Assembly: GCA_027488865.1 (NCBI GenBank)
Contig: JAIYAU010000057.1
Span: 1 to 51,896 of the forward strand
Direction of reading: 5' to 3'
DNA length: 51,896 nt
Source: Cytophagaceae bacterium
GTDB lineage: Bacteria > Bacteroidota > Bacteroidia > Cytophagales > UBA9547
Shown: piece after piece, positions 33,401-43,239 of the stretch
How positions within the stretch are numbered: position 1 is the stretch's first letter
Layout: every line of letters begins with the position of its first letter
Translations under genes and position numbers: made by a program
Notes under the pieces: generated by a model
What the model saw: only the letters and a program-made list of their open reading frames with translations
What the model was told of the DNA's origin: nothing
Database searches by the model: none

Positions 33401-34822
33401 TTGAATTTGATACGAGATAGGTTTTTCTTTTTGTCGAAAGAGTTGATGTGTGTGTTGAACAATAAACTTAATATAATTCAAGTCAACCCAGCCTTTGTGA
33501 AGTTCTTTAATAAATCAAGTAACGAACTATTACACCAACCAGCTTTACGTTTACTTGATAATGACAATTTGGCAGACTTAGAAAACAAACTGCTTCATTT
33601 GATAGCACAGTCAACTCCACAAGGACTAATATTTCAAAGTAAAATTTTAACAAATTCTAGCACCTATTCCACGCTGGAGTGGATGATGGATTATGACTTA
33701 GATAAGGGCCTAATATATTGTGTAGGTAGCGATATAACAGAGTTGTTGTACAATAAAAAAGAAGTAGAAACCAATGCTTTTGTAATACAGCAGATTATTG
33801 ATTTGGTTCCGCACCCGATATTTTTAAAAGACAAAAATAGAAAATACATTTTGGCCAATAAGGCTCAGGCTGATCTTTTTAGCACTACCAAAAATCAGTT
33901 AATTGGTAAATGTGATGATGAATTCTTGAAAGATCTAGAGGAAATAGAGATAATATTAAGGTCGGATAGGATTGTATTAGATTCTTCTGAAACAATTACC
34001 TTACCCGAACAAAAAATTACCTTTTCCGAAAACATAAAAATACTTTACACCACAAAGTTACCCTTTAATGATGCTGACGGTGAACGAGGTTTGTTGGGTG
34101 TCTCTATCGATATGACTGAGATAAGAAATACCGAAAGAGAACTTAAAAGAACTAATTTTGAATTAGATAGTTTTGTTTATAGGTCTTCTCACGATATGAG
34201 AGCTCCTTTAAGGTCTTTACTGGGCTTGTTTAATTTAATTAATGAAGATCCTAATGAAGAAACAAGAAAACATTGTCTTGATCTTGCTGAACAGAGTGTG
34301 ATTAAATTGGATACATTTCTGGTCGACCTTACAAACTTCTCTAGAAACAGCAGACTAGAAATAGAAAAATCTGAGGTGGATTTCGAAGAACTTATAAAAA
34401 GTTGTTATCAAGACCTAAAGTATTTAGAACATATAGAACACTTTACTATTGAACAAACTATTTCTACAAACCAGGTCTACATAGGTGATGCGGCAAGAAT
34501 AAAAATTATATTCCAAAATATTATTTCCAATGCTATAAAATATCGTCAATCAGGTAGTGATTCTTTTCTTAAAATAGCGGTTGAACTATCTAGTGACGCT
34601 TGTTACATCACGTTTATCGACAACGGACTAGGAATTAAAGAGGAGTTTAAAGATAAAATATTCGATATGTTTTTTAGAGCTTCCGAACATTCTTTTGGTT
34701 CTGGCCTCGGTCTTTACATCGTTAAACAGATTGTGGAAAAATTAGGTGGTAAAATTTCAGTTTTCAGCGAAGAACTGATTGGAACTAAGTTTCAAATCAT
34801 CCTACCAAATTCCAAAAAATAA
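33401..34822 (+). CDS. Orphan PAS-domain sensor histidine kinase
   Basis: This 473-residue soluble histidine kinase has two PAS domains: residues about 5-115 (FFLSKELMCVLNNKLNIIQV opening) and about 125-245 (DLVPHPIFLKDKNRKYI, then ILYTTKLPF and LLGVSIDMTEI). A HisKA domain follows with SSHDMRAPLRSLLG, phospho-acceptor His264. The HATPase has N box NIISNAIKYR, G1 IDNGLGI, F box FDMFFRAS, and G2 GSGLGLYIVK. No membrane helix is present. The start is TTG at 33401, because the next ATG (33446) would cut the first PAS. No response regulator is adjacent. The signal sensed is unknown. Confidence 0.93.
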   Translation: MNLIRDRFFFLSKELMCVLNNKLNIIQVNPAFVKFFNKSSNELLHQPALRLLDNDNLADLENKLLHLIAQSTPQGLIFQSKILTNSSTYSTLEWMMDYDLDKGLIYCVGSDITELLYNKKEVETNAFVIQQIIDLVPHPIFLKDKNRKYILANKAQADLFSTTKNQLIGKCDDEFLKDLEEIEIILRSDRIVLDSSETITLPEQKITFSENIKILYTTKLPFNDADGERGLLGVSIDMTEIRNTERELKRTNFELDSFVYRSSHDMRAPLRSLLGLFNLINEDPNEETRKHCLDLAEQSVIKLDTFLVDLTNFSRNSRLEIEKSEVDFEELIKSCYQDLKYLEHIEHFTIEQTISTNQVYIGDAARIKIIFQNIISNAIKYRQSGSDSFLKIAVELSSDACYITFIDNGLGIKEEFKDKIFDMFFRASEHSFGSGLGLYIVKQIVEKLGGKISVFSEELIGTKFQIILPNSKK

Positions 34823-34928
34823 TTCTATAATTTATTGATATTATTCTATCAAAATTAAATCTTTTTAATTTTACTTACGTATTATATGGTAATTCGAATA
34901 AATAATTGAACTATTTAAATATAATTAT

Positions 34929-35984
34929 ATGAAAACCATTACCATATACCTTTCAGTTGTTTTGGCAATTGTTTTTTCTGTTGGAGTAGTAGCACAAGCA
35001 GAAGAAACCAACTCTGCTAGCTTAATAAAAAGTGCTTCTACCAAATCGGAAGGACAAGATTTTGTAGGTGCAATAGTTGACTTAAATAAAGCTCTAGAAA
35101 TAGACCCCAAAGCAATTGAAGTGCTTTTGGCAAGAGCAACTTGTTATGTAAGTTTAGGTGAATTTAGTAAAGCGCTTCAAGATTTTAACCAAGTTGTTGC
35201 TATCAATCCTTCAAATGCCGCTGCGTTACTACAAAAAGGCATAGTAGAAGATAAGATCGGTAATTATAGAGAAGCTGTTAAATCATTAGATAAATGTTTA
35301 ATTATTAATCCTAACGACTTAGAAGCACTGAGCTATAGAGCATTATCCAAACTAAATTTAGGCAATTACAACTCCGCAATTCTAGATTATGATTTAATAA
35401 TAACAAAATTTCCTACAATGTCTGAGGCATATTTTATGAGAGGTTTGGCAAAAGATAATGCTGGTAATTACACGGGAGCTATCGAAGATTATACCAAAAC
35501 AATTAACATGGATCCTAATGATACTAAGGCCTACTACAACCGTGGAAATGCCAAAAATATGTTAGGTCAATATCAGGCAGCACTTGAAGACTTAAATAAA
35601 TCATTAGAGCTCAACAGCACTGATTATGAGGCTTATATCACAAGAGCACATATAAATATGAGTTTGGGTGATTACGCCTCTGCAAGTACAGATTGTAATA
35701 TTGCTTTAGAACATGGTATTGATAATACTGATGCCTATCTCACTAGAGCGGTAGCACTATCACATTTAAATAAATTTAAAGAAGCTATCTTGGATCTAGA
35801 TAAAGCTATCACACTTGATAATAAGTTTGCACTAGCATACATCTATCGTGCTGAATATAAAAATGAAATTAAGGATAAATCAGCTTGTGAAGATATTACC
35901 AAAGCAGTAAGCCTTGGTGATAAAGAAGCACAACAAATTGCAAAAAAAATATGCAAATCAAGATCAGAATTGGCAGCCTGGTAA
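34929..35984 (+). CDS. Exported TPR-repeat protein
   Basis: A 351-residue protein with a signal peptide (MKTITIYLSVVLAIVFSVGV then AQA), followed by about nine tetratricopeptide repeats of 34 residues. Repeat phrases such as GDYASASTDCNIALE, GQYQAALEDLNKSLE, GNYTGAIEDYTKTIN and EAYITRAHINMSLG fit the TPR consensus, with Gly/Ala and aromatic positions in register. It likely serves as a protein-protein scaffold in the periplasm. The C-terminal segment (DKSACEDITKAVSLGD onward) is the last degenerate repeat, ending with two Cys. A strong terminator follows, only bases before the maf start. Confidence 0.9.
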   Translation: MKTITIYLSVVLAIVFSVGVVAQAEETNSASLIKSASTKSEGQDFVGAIVDLNKALEIDPKAIEVLLARATCYVSLGEFSKALQDFNQVVAINPSNAAALLQKGIVEDKIGNYREAVKSLDKCLIINPNDLEALSYRALSKLNLGNYNSAILDYDLIITKFPTMSEAYFMRGLAKDNAGNYTGAIEDYTKTINMDPNDTKAYYNRGNAKNMLGQYQAALEDLNKSLELNSTDYEAYITRAHINMSLGDYASASTDCNIALEHGIDNTDAYLTRAVALSHLNKFKEAILDLDKAITLDNKFALAYIYRAEYKNEIKDKSACEDITKAVSLGDKEAQQIAKKICKSRSELAAW

Positions 35985-36013
35985 GTAGTATTATTGGGTA
36001 AAATATGCATCTT

Positions 36014-36044
36014 GCGACAGATTTTATAATCTGTCGCTTTTTTT
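36014..36044 (+). terminator. Rho-independent terminator ending at the maf start codon
   Basis: A perfect 10-bp stem GCGACAGATT (36014-36023) and AATCTGTCGC (36028-36037) with a TTAT loop is followed by T7 (36038-36044). The maf ATG starts at the next base, 36045. Confidence 0.9.
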
Positions 36045-36614
36045 ATGATTACTCGAAAGATTATTTTAGGTTCCAATTCTCCACGAAGAAAACAAATACT
36101 TCAAGATTGTGGATTTGTATTCACGTGCCTATCACCAGACATTGATGAATCATTTTCTGATACCTTAATCAAAGAAGAGGTACCAATGTTTTTGGCCAAA
36201 GCCAAGGCTGAGAAAATATTAGCCAGCTGCGTTTTAAACGAAGAAATTGTAATCACTGCCGACACTATTGTGCATTTAAATGGAACAATCCTTAATAAGC
36301 CCGATAACGAACAACAAGCCTACAACATGTTACGGGCACTTTCCAATAAAAAACATCAAGTAATTACCGGATTTGCTATCACCGACGGAAAAAAAATGAT
36401 TGTTAAAAGTGACACTACCGATGTGCAGTTCAAAGAATTAAGTGAAGATGAAATAAAGTTTTACATAAATCAACACAAGCCATTTGATAAAGCTGGAGCT
36501 TATGGCGTGCAAGAATTTATTGGAATGATTGGTATCGTCGAAATAACTGGTTCATTTTACAATGTAATGGGACTCCCAATTCATAAGGTTTATGAAGAAT
36601 TACTGAATTTTTGA
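36045..36614 (+). CDS. maf: Maf-family nucleoside triphosphate pyrophosphatase
   Basis: Maf proteins hydrolyse non-canonical or pyrimidine NTPs to the monophosphate and limit septation defects. The 189-residue protein has the family start KIILGSNSPRRKQIL (residues 5-19) and the catalytic region VITADTIVHLNG (about residues 68-79), then LNKPDNEQQAYNML (about 82-95). The C-terminus has FDKAGAYGVQEF (about 145-156). There is no in-frame ATG, GTG or TTG just after the first ATG, so the start is fixed. It follows the TPR gene's terminator without any spacer. Confidence 0.94.
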   Translation: MITRKIILGSNSPRRKQILQDCGFVFTCLSPDIDESFSDTLIKEEVPMFLAKAKAEKILASCVLNEEIVITADTIVHLNGTILNKPDNEQQAYNMLRALSNKKHQVITGFAITDGKKMIVKSDTTDVQFKELSEDEIKFYINQHKPFDKAGAYGVQEFIGMIGIVEITGSFYNVMGLPIHKVYEELLNF

Positions 36615-36769
36615 CATAAAAAGAATTCTTAATGTCTTAGATGAGTAAGTTATTTATAGAAACCTGTCATTTTTTCATAAAACTATGGCTGGCATGAGAT
36701 GTGCTATATTCTAATAAATTTTTAACAAGTTCTTTTTCTTTTAAATAAATAATAACATATCTAAGTTTT

Positions 36770-37048
36770 ATGGCACAAGTAAAAATTAAACCGTTAGCAG
36801 ATAGAGTTCTGGTAGAACCTGCTGCTGCAGAAGAAAAAACCGCTTCTGGTCTTTTTATTCCTGATACTGCGAAAGAAAAACCTCAAAAAGGAGTGATTAT
36901 TGCAGTAGGCAACGGCAAAAAAGATGAACCTTTGACTGTAAAAGTTGGTGACACAGTACTTTATGGTAAATACGCGGGAACGGAGATAAACGTAGAAGGT
37001 CAAGAATTTTTGATCATGCGTGAGTCTGACATTTTTGCTGTTATCTAA
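36770..37048 (+). CDS. groES: Co-chaperonin GroES
   Basis: The heptameric lid of the GroEL folding chamber; 92 residues, normal length. It begins [18 protein letters not shown], has the mobile loop [12 protein letters not shown] (about residues 23-34) and ends [13 protein letters not shown], all standard. No CIRCE inverted repeat was found upstream. The 155-bp region before it contains only AT-rich sequence, so regulation is not evident from sequence. It is followed by groEL after 80 bp. Confidence 0.97.
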   Translation: MAQVKIKPLADRVLVEPAAAEEKTASGLFIPDTAKEKPQKGVIIAVGNGKKDEPLTVKVGDTVLYGKYAGTEINVEGQEFLIMRESDIFAVI

Positions 37049-37107
37049 TCTAAGTATTAGTTTAAAACGAATAGGGCAAAATCTTATTTAATCAAGTATT
37101 TATTTAA

Positions 37108-38769
<1,662 letters not shown>

Positions 38770-38787
38770 TCCCGTTCCTATAAAGTC

Positions 38788-38822
38788 AAAAGCCTGGCCA
38801 TAATTTGGTCAGGCTTTTTTTT
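38788..38822 (+). terminator. groEL terminator
   Basis: The stem AAAGCCTGGCCA (38789-38800) and TGGTCAGGCTTT (38806-38817), with one G-T wobble and a 5-nt loop, is followed by a T-run through 38822. Confidence 0.9.
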
Positions 38823-38882
38823 ACCTTTTATATATTTAAAATTTCATAATCTACTACACTTCAATATCTTTTAGATTATAAA

Positions 38883-39236
38883 TTATCCAGAAACTAGAAT
38901 ACTACTTGGTTCATTTTCATCCCCATAAAAGAGCTCTACAAACTGCACAATTACAGTATCCTCTTTAGGTTTGTAATTCCGAAGCATTTCTAATACAAGT
39001 TTTCTTACTCTATCAGCATCATCCGAAGCATCATAACCTTCTTTGCTGCCATCAGGTGCAATAAAAAACGAGAAAAAATTATTGATTAGACTAGGTATAG
39101 TAGGACTTAATAACTGAAAACCATTTTTAGCTTCCATGTTTTTAGTATAAACTTCATTAATTTTTTTTCTTAAATCCTCAATGGTAGCTTTATCATTTAC
39201 AGTTACTATAATACTATGATGTCTAATGTTTCTCAC
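38883..39236 (-). CDS. 117-aa hypothetical protein
   Basis: A 117-residue soluble protein with no signal peptide. It opens HHSIIVTVNDKATIEDLRKK, has a central Phe-rich segment (SLINNFFSFFIAPDGSKEGY) followed by a helix with DDADRVRKLVLEMLRNYK, and ends DTVIVQFVELFYGDENEPS. A beta-alpha-beta pattern is likely. I do not recognise the family. It lies alone between groEL and the P-II/amt pair, on the opposite strand. It is judged real from its length, composition and codon use like that of neighbours, but the function is unknown. Confidence 0.75.
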   Translation of the reverse strand: MRNIRHHSIIVTVNDKATIEDLRKKINEVYTKNMEAKNGFQLLSPTIPSLINNFFSFFIAPDGSKEGYDASDDADRVRKLVLEMLRNYKPKEDTVIVQFVELFYGDENEPSSILVSG

Positions 39237-39533
39237 TTGTGATACGATTTTACCCTCTCGTAAAATATAATTCTAGTTTAACCTTTTTGCACCAAAAGAT
39301 TATTAGTACAAATTTATAAAAAATTATTGATTTATCATTATCATGATTATTTTATAATTTATTTCAAACATTTGATGAAATAATTATATTTTAGTCAAAT
39401 ATTATACTCAAATATTAATATAATGTTTAAAATATTAATTTATAAGTATTATATTTATGCTATGTTAATAAATAGAATAAATGTACTAAATTTAAATTAT
39501 ACAATTTTACTTAGATTATTACAATAATTCATT
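39237..39533. other. AT-rich leader region of the P-II gene with a hairpin
   Basis: About 300 bp of very AT-rich sequence without a gene. A bulged hairpin, TATAATTTATTTCA (39353-39366) and TGAAATAATTATA (39376-39388), lies ~145 bp before the P-II start. No other motif, including NtrC-type or sigma-54 sites, was recognised. Confidence 0.45.
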
Positions 39534-39857
39534 ATGAAAAAGATTCAAGCTATTATTCGTACCTCTAAGTTTGATCAGGTAAGAGATGGCCTGCATAAAA
39601 TCGGCGTGGAATTTTTTATTTTTTATGAAGTTAAGGGAGTTACTTTTCAAAACGAGCAAAAAGGCACTTATAGAGGTATTTCAATAATTGATTCTGCTGG
39701 AAGTATTCCTCGTAGGGTTATTGAAGTTGTTATACCGAAAGAAGATGCAGATGACGTGATCAATACCATCAAAAAATTTGCTTACACAGGAGAAGTTGGA
39801 GATGGTAAAATATTTGTTTCCACAGTAGATGAGGCCATTAGGATAAGTTTAGGATAA
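39534..39857 (+). CDS. Nitrogen regulatory protein P-II (variant)
   Basis: A 107-residue trimeric signal protein that senses 2-oxoglutarate and ATP/ADP and gates the ammonium channel. The core has KKIQAIIRTSKFDQVRDGL, EVKGVTFQ, TYRG, VIEVVIP, and the B-loop YTGEVGDGKIFV. Aligned by eye to E. coli GlnB, Gln39 is kept, but the uridylylated Tyr51 is Ile (YRG is followed by ISI). K85 of the B-loop is Glu, two residues are inserted in the T-loop (SAGSIPRR), and the C-terminus is shorter, lacking the usual final arginines. It lies 62 bp upstream of amt, the conserved glnK-amtB order. The symbol is left blank because of these changes. Confidence 0.92.
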   Translation: MKKIQAIIRTSKFDQVRDGLHKIGVEFFIFYEVKGVTFQNEQKGTYRGISIIDSAGSIPRRVIEVVIPKEDADDVINTIKKFAYTGEVGDGKIFVSTVDEAIRISLG

Positions 39858-39919
39858 TAATTAAGATAAAAAGCGATGTATTAAGTCAATTATTTAACAA
39901 ACAAAATTAAAATTATACT

Positions 39920-41287
39920 ATGTTTCCAGAAGTCGTAGACACCTTAGCACAATTAGATTCAGATTCGATAAGTCAGTTTAGTAATGGTCAAATTAGCTTG
40001 GCCGATTCTTTGGCAAATACACGTAGGGCATTGGCAGAGGCTAATATTACCATAGGTAAACTCGACCATAAAATAGATGACGTTGCTATAAGTATTAACA
40101 ATGTATGGATGATGTTAGCGACGGGGCTAGTTTTTATTATGCATCTAGGTTTTGCAACTTTAGAATCGGGACTTACCCAGGTAAAAAATACCACCAACGT
40201 TTTGTTTAAAAACACCATTATTCCTGGCATAGGCTTGCTAACCTTCGCTTTATGTGGTGGTAGCTTAATGTTCCCTGGATTTATTGATGGAGGAAATGGA
40301 TTTATAGGCTTTGCGGGTTTAGGGATACATATTCCCACAAATTTTTATGGCCAAAACATGACAGAATTGACGTTTTTTCTTTTCCAAGGCATGTTCGCCG
40401 CTACAAGTGCCACCATTGTATCTGGTGCAGTTGCCGAACGTATCAAACTTTCATCTTTTCTTATCTTCACTTTGGTTTTTGTGGCTATAGTTTATCCAAT
40501 TATAGGCAGTTGGAATTGGGGCCTTGGATGGTTACACACCCTAGGTTTCTATGATTTTGCAGGTTCTACCATGGTACATACCGTGGGTGGAATGGCTGCT
40601 TTGGCTGGAGTACTACTGGTTGGGCCGCGACTTGGTAAATTTGAAAATGGTAAAATAATGCCTATTCCAGGCCATAACATGACTTCGGCAGTTATTGGTA
40701 CTTTTATGCTATGGCTAGGTTGGTTTGGATTTAATGGCGGCTCCGTTTTATCTGCAAATCCTGCTTTGGTATCAAAAGTGTTGGTTACTACCTGTTTAGC
40801 AGCATCAGCTGGTGGTATTGCAGCAGCTTTAACTATTTATATAATCGGTAAAAAGTTTGATTTAAGTATGTCTTTAAATGGTATTTTAGCTGGGCTCGTT
40901 GGAATAACGGCTGGTGCAGATTTAGTGGGTATAGTTGACTCGGTGATTATTGGAATCATCGCTGGTATTTTAGTAGTTTTAGCGGTGTTATTATTTGATA
41001 GGCTCCGAATAGATGACCCAGTAGGCGCTTTATCGGTTCATTTGGTTAATGGAGTTTGGGGTACTTTGGCTGTAGGCATATTTGGTAGTAAAGCTGGTAT
41101 TGCTCAACTCATGAGTCAGTTCATTGGGGTCTTAGCCTGTGGATTAGCTGCCTTGGCACTATCATTTGCCATTTTTGGAATACTTAAAATAACTTTAGGC
41201 ATAAGGGTGAGTCAAGAACAAGAAATCTACGGATTAGATTATTCCGAACATGGTGGTGAAGCTTATCCAAATTTTGTGGCAAAATAA
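39920..41287 (+). CDS. amt: Ammonium transporter
   Basis: An Amt/MEP/Rh channel for ammonium, 455 residues with about 11 helices. The pore twin-His and Phe-gate regions are marked by SWNWGLGWLHTLGFYDFAGS (about residues 194-213) and STMVHTVGGMAALAG. A signature TTCLAASAGGIAAAL and DDPVGALSVHLVNGVWGTLA are seen later. A ~50-residue hydrophilic N-terminal extension (MFPEVVDTLAQLDSDSISQF onward) precedes the first helix, predicting a periplasmic or coiled-coil cap; it is longer than in E. coli AmtB. The P-II gene directly upstream indicates regulation through P-II binding. Confidence 0.95.
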   Translation: MFPEVVDTLAQLDSDSISQFSNGQISLADSLANTRRALAEANITIGKLDHKIDDVAISINNVWMMLATGLVFIMHLGFATLESGLTQVKNTTNVLFKNTIIPGIGLLTFALCGGSLMFPGFIDGGNGFIGFAGLGIHIPTNFYGQNMTELTFFLFQGMFAATSATIVSGAVAERIKLSSFLIFTLVFVAIVYPIIGSWNWGLGWLHTLGFYDFAGSTMVHTVGGMAALAGVLLVGPRLGKFENGKIMPIPGHNMTSAVIGTFMLWLGWFGFNGGSVLSANPALVSKVLVTTCLAASAGGIAAALTIYIIGKKFDLSMSLNGILAGLVGITAGADLVGIVDSVIIGIIAGILVVLAVLLFDRLRIDDPVGALSVHLVNGVWGTLAVGIFGSKAGIAQLMSQFIGVLACGLAALALSFAIFGILKITLGIRVSQEQEIYGLDYSEHGGEAYPNFVAK

Positions 41288-41575
41288 GCCTAGTATTTTT
41301 GTTGAAAGACTAACAAAGTTAATCTAAATTTTGACCCAAATAATGTAGAAAACAAATCGATTTACTGCATCTTTGGGTCAATTAGAAAATGGGGTTTTAC
41401 CCAAATTAAGCCATTAAAAACCCATCAGGTCTATATTCGGGAAAATTAAGATTTCAACTGAAATAATCTAGTATTAGCTTTTGATAAGCATAGCATCTGA
41501 ATTAAAATATCATAAATTCTTTCAAATTAGTACCAGAGTTATTACCGAACAATTTGATTTTGTAGTTCCTTCATT
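41288..41575. other. Intergenic region after amt with a long hairpin and a repeat copy
   Basis: A long imperfect hairpin spans 41331-41381: TTGACCCAAA (41331-41340) and TTTGGGTCAA (41372-41381) pair, and inside them ATGTAG with CTGCAT and AAATCGATTT can extend the stem. It may be the amt terminator or a small structured RNA. A copy of the palindromic repeat follows at 41400-41434. No gene is present. Confidence 0.45.
41400..41434. repeat. Intergenic palindromic repeat (copy 3)
   Basis: AAACCC-ATC-AGGTCT (41418-41432) is the same 6-3-6 palindrome as the reverse complement of copy 2 (AAACCC-TAC-AGGTCT), preceded by CCCAAATTAAGCCATT, which loosely resembles the CCCAGATTATTCATTGG motif of copy 2. 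Confidence 0.45.
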
Positions 41576-41583
41576 TATCTTTG
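41576..41583 (+). promoter_or_regulatory. Candidate promoter of the PspA gene
   Basis: TATCTTTG (TAnnTTTG) is preceded by TTTG at 41552-41555 with 20 bp between, the best -33/-7 pair seen in the window. The ATG at 41610 is 26 bp downstream. Confidence 0.6.
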
Positions 41584-41609
41584 TTTAAATTAATACCGCA
41601 CTTCCGTTT

Positions 41610-42479
41610 ATGTTAAAACGTCTCTTTAATCGCCTCATGAATGTGTTTAAGGCTAATGCTAACGACGCAATTGATCAAATTGAGGATCCTGTTAAAATGA
41701 TAAAGCTAGCTATAGCTGAAATGGAAATTTCAATTCAAAAGTCTACTGAAGCACTAGCTCAGGCAATGGCTAATCAAAAAAGCTTGGAGAGAAAGCTCGG
41801 TGAATTTACTACTCAATCACAAGATTGGTACAACAAGGCAACATTAGCCATTAAAAATAATGATGAGGCTTTAGGAAAAAAAGCTTTAGAAAAAAAGTCA
41901 ATAGTGGACAAGCAAGTGCTGCAATACACAGAACTAAATAACCAATCGGTATCAATGGTTGAAAAATTGAGATCTCAGCTTGATAGAATGAAGGTTAAGT
42001 TTGATGAAGCTAAAGCCAAAGAATCGATACTTATTGCAAAGGCTCAAACAGCCAAAGCCCAAACTGAGATTGCTGAAAAGTTAGGAGGCATTAGTTCTTC
42101 CGGAATGGCTGATTTTGAGAGGTTTGAAGAAAAAATTAATAAATTAGGTGATGTTGCTGGTGCCAAGGTAGAGTTGGTAGAGGCTACCTCAAGAATTGAT
42201 AGAGAATTTGAATTACTTGAAAGTGAGGCTAAAGTTTATACTGATTTTGATGAGATTAAACAAAAACTAGCAGAAGAAGAAAAAAAGAAGCTATTGCTTG
42301 AAGAGGAAAAAAAGATAAAAATGCTTGAAACCCGATTTAAAAATGATCCAAAAGCGCTAGAAGAACAAAAGGCAAAACTTTTGAACAACTCATCACAATT
42401 AAAAACTCCACAAGATATATTTGATGAACTTAATAAACCAAATGAAGATAAGATAAATGATTTCTTCAAAAATAAGTAG
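41610..42479 (+). CDS. pspA: PspA/IM30 (ESCRT-III-like) membrane stress protein
   Basis: This 289-residue, almost wholly helical protein begins LKRLFNRLMNVFKANANDAI, an amphipathic helix that binds membranes in PspA/Vipp1, then IDQIEDPVKMIKLAIAEMEI, the usual family second helix. A long coiled coil at about residues 30-260 follows, with KSLERKLGEF, MVEKLRSQLDRMKVKFDEAK and VELVEATSRIDREFELLESE. It forms membrane-remodelling rings or filaments that protect the inner membrane from stress. The Lys-rich C-terminal segment is longer than in E. coli PspA. Two TerD genes follow on the same strand after 49 bp, suggesting a shared envelope or chemical-stress unit. Confidence 0.93.
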   Translation: MLKRLFNRLMNVFKANANDAIDQIEDPVKMIKLAIAEMEISIQKSTEALAQAMANQKSLERKLGEFTTQSQDWYNKATLAIKNNDEALGKKALEKKSIVDKQVLQYTELNNQSVSMVEKLRSQLDRMKVKFDEAKAKESILIAKAQTAKAQTEIAEKLGGISSSGMADFERFEEKINKLGDVAGAKVELVEATSRIDREFELLESEAKVYTDFDEIKQKLAEEEKKKLLLEEEKKIKMLETRFKNDPKALEEQKAKLLNNSSQLKTPQDIFDELNKPNEDKINDFFKNK

Positions 42480-42528
42480 CTATATATTGTATCTAATGTT
42501 TCTTAATTTTAAATAAAAATAAATCTCT

Positions 42529-43092
42529 ATGTCAATTAGTTTAAAAAAGGGTGGATCTTTTAACCTAACAAAAGAAGCTCCAGGGTTGAAGAAAATAATG
42601 TTTGGACTTGGTTGGGAAATGAAACCAGGTCAACCGATGGATTTAGATGCATCTGTATTTTTAGTAGGAGATAATTTAAAAATACCTAATGACTCGTTTT
42701 TTGTATTCTATAATAATTTAAAATCTCCTGACGGGGCTGTGCAGCACACTGGTGACAACAGAACAGGATTTGGAGAAGACGACGATGAAATGGTTCTTTG
42801 TAATCTTGATTTGATAGACCAACGAATCTCGGAGATTATTGTGTGCGTGACAATTCATGAAGCAGTTTCAAGAAGACATAATTTCGGGTTGCTTCAGTCG
42901 GCCTATGTTCGTTTATTTGATGTAGAGAATAAAAAGGAAATTCTTAATTACGATCTGGATGCGTCAAATTCTTCTGATGCTGGTATGATATTTGGCAAAC
43001 TCCGTAAAGAAGCTAATGAGTGGAAGTTTTATGCAGTTGGAGAAGGCAATGGCGGTGCTGGTCTGCAAGGCTACGTTGACAACTTCGGATAA
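42529..43092 (+). CDS. TerD-family protein (first of tandem pair)
   Basis: A 187-residue cytoplasmic calcium-binding beta-sandwich protein of the TerD/CABP group, linked to tellurite, phage and general stress resistance. It begins SISLKKGGSFNLTKEAPGLK, has the metal-binding motif DLDASVFLVGDN, then FFVFYNNLKSPDGAVQHTGDN and DDDEMVLCNLDLIDQRISEI. The end, EWKFYAVGEGNGGAGLQGYV, is the family hallmark. It is about nine-tenths identical to the next gene. A stem-loop with T-tail follows the stop. Confidence 0.95.
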   Translation: MSISLKKGGSFNLTKEAPGLKKIMFGLGWEMKPGQPMDLDASVFLVGDNLKIPNDSFFVFYNNLKSPDGAVQHTGDNRTGFGEDDDEMVLCNLDLIDQRISEIIVCVTIHEAVSRRHNFGLLQSAYVRLFDVENKKEILNYDLDASNSSDAGMIFGKLRKEANEWKFYAVGEGNGGAGLQGYVDNFG

Positions 43093-43111
43093 TTTAAAAG
43101 CTTGAATATTT

Positions 43112-43146
43112 ATAAGCCCTTCGTTTTTAAAAAATGAAGGGCTTAT
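43112..43146 (+). terminator. Terminator after the first TerD gene
   Basis: The perfect 11-bp arms ATAAGCCCTTC (43112-43122) and GAAGGGCTTAT (43136-43146) are followed by TTGTTATTATTTTT. The same structure recurs after the second TerD gene. Confidence 0.85.
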
Positions 43147-43239
43147 TTGTTATTATTTTTAAAGTCAAGCTAAATTTCTTCAAAAACTAGTTTTATAATT
43201 GTATCCTATGTTTCTTAATTAAATTTAAATAAATTCTCC

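Noticed and set aside
36615-36769. CIRCE or other heat-shock operator before groES
   Set aside because: No TTAGCACTC-N9-GAGTGCTAA-like sequence was found; only an AAGAATTCTT palindrome, too short to support a claim.
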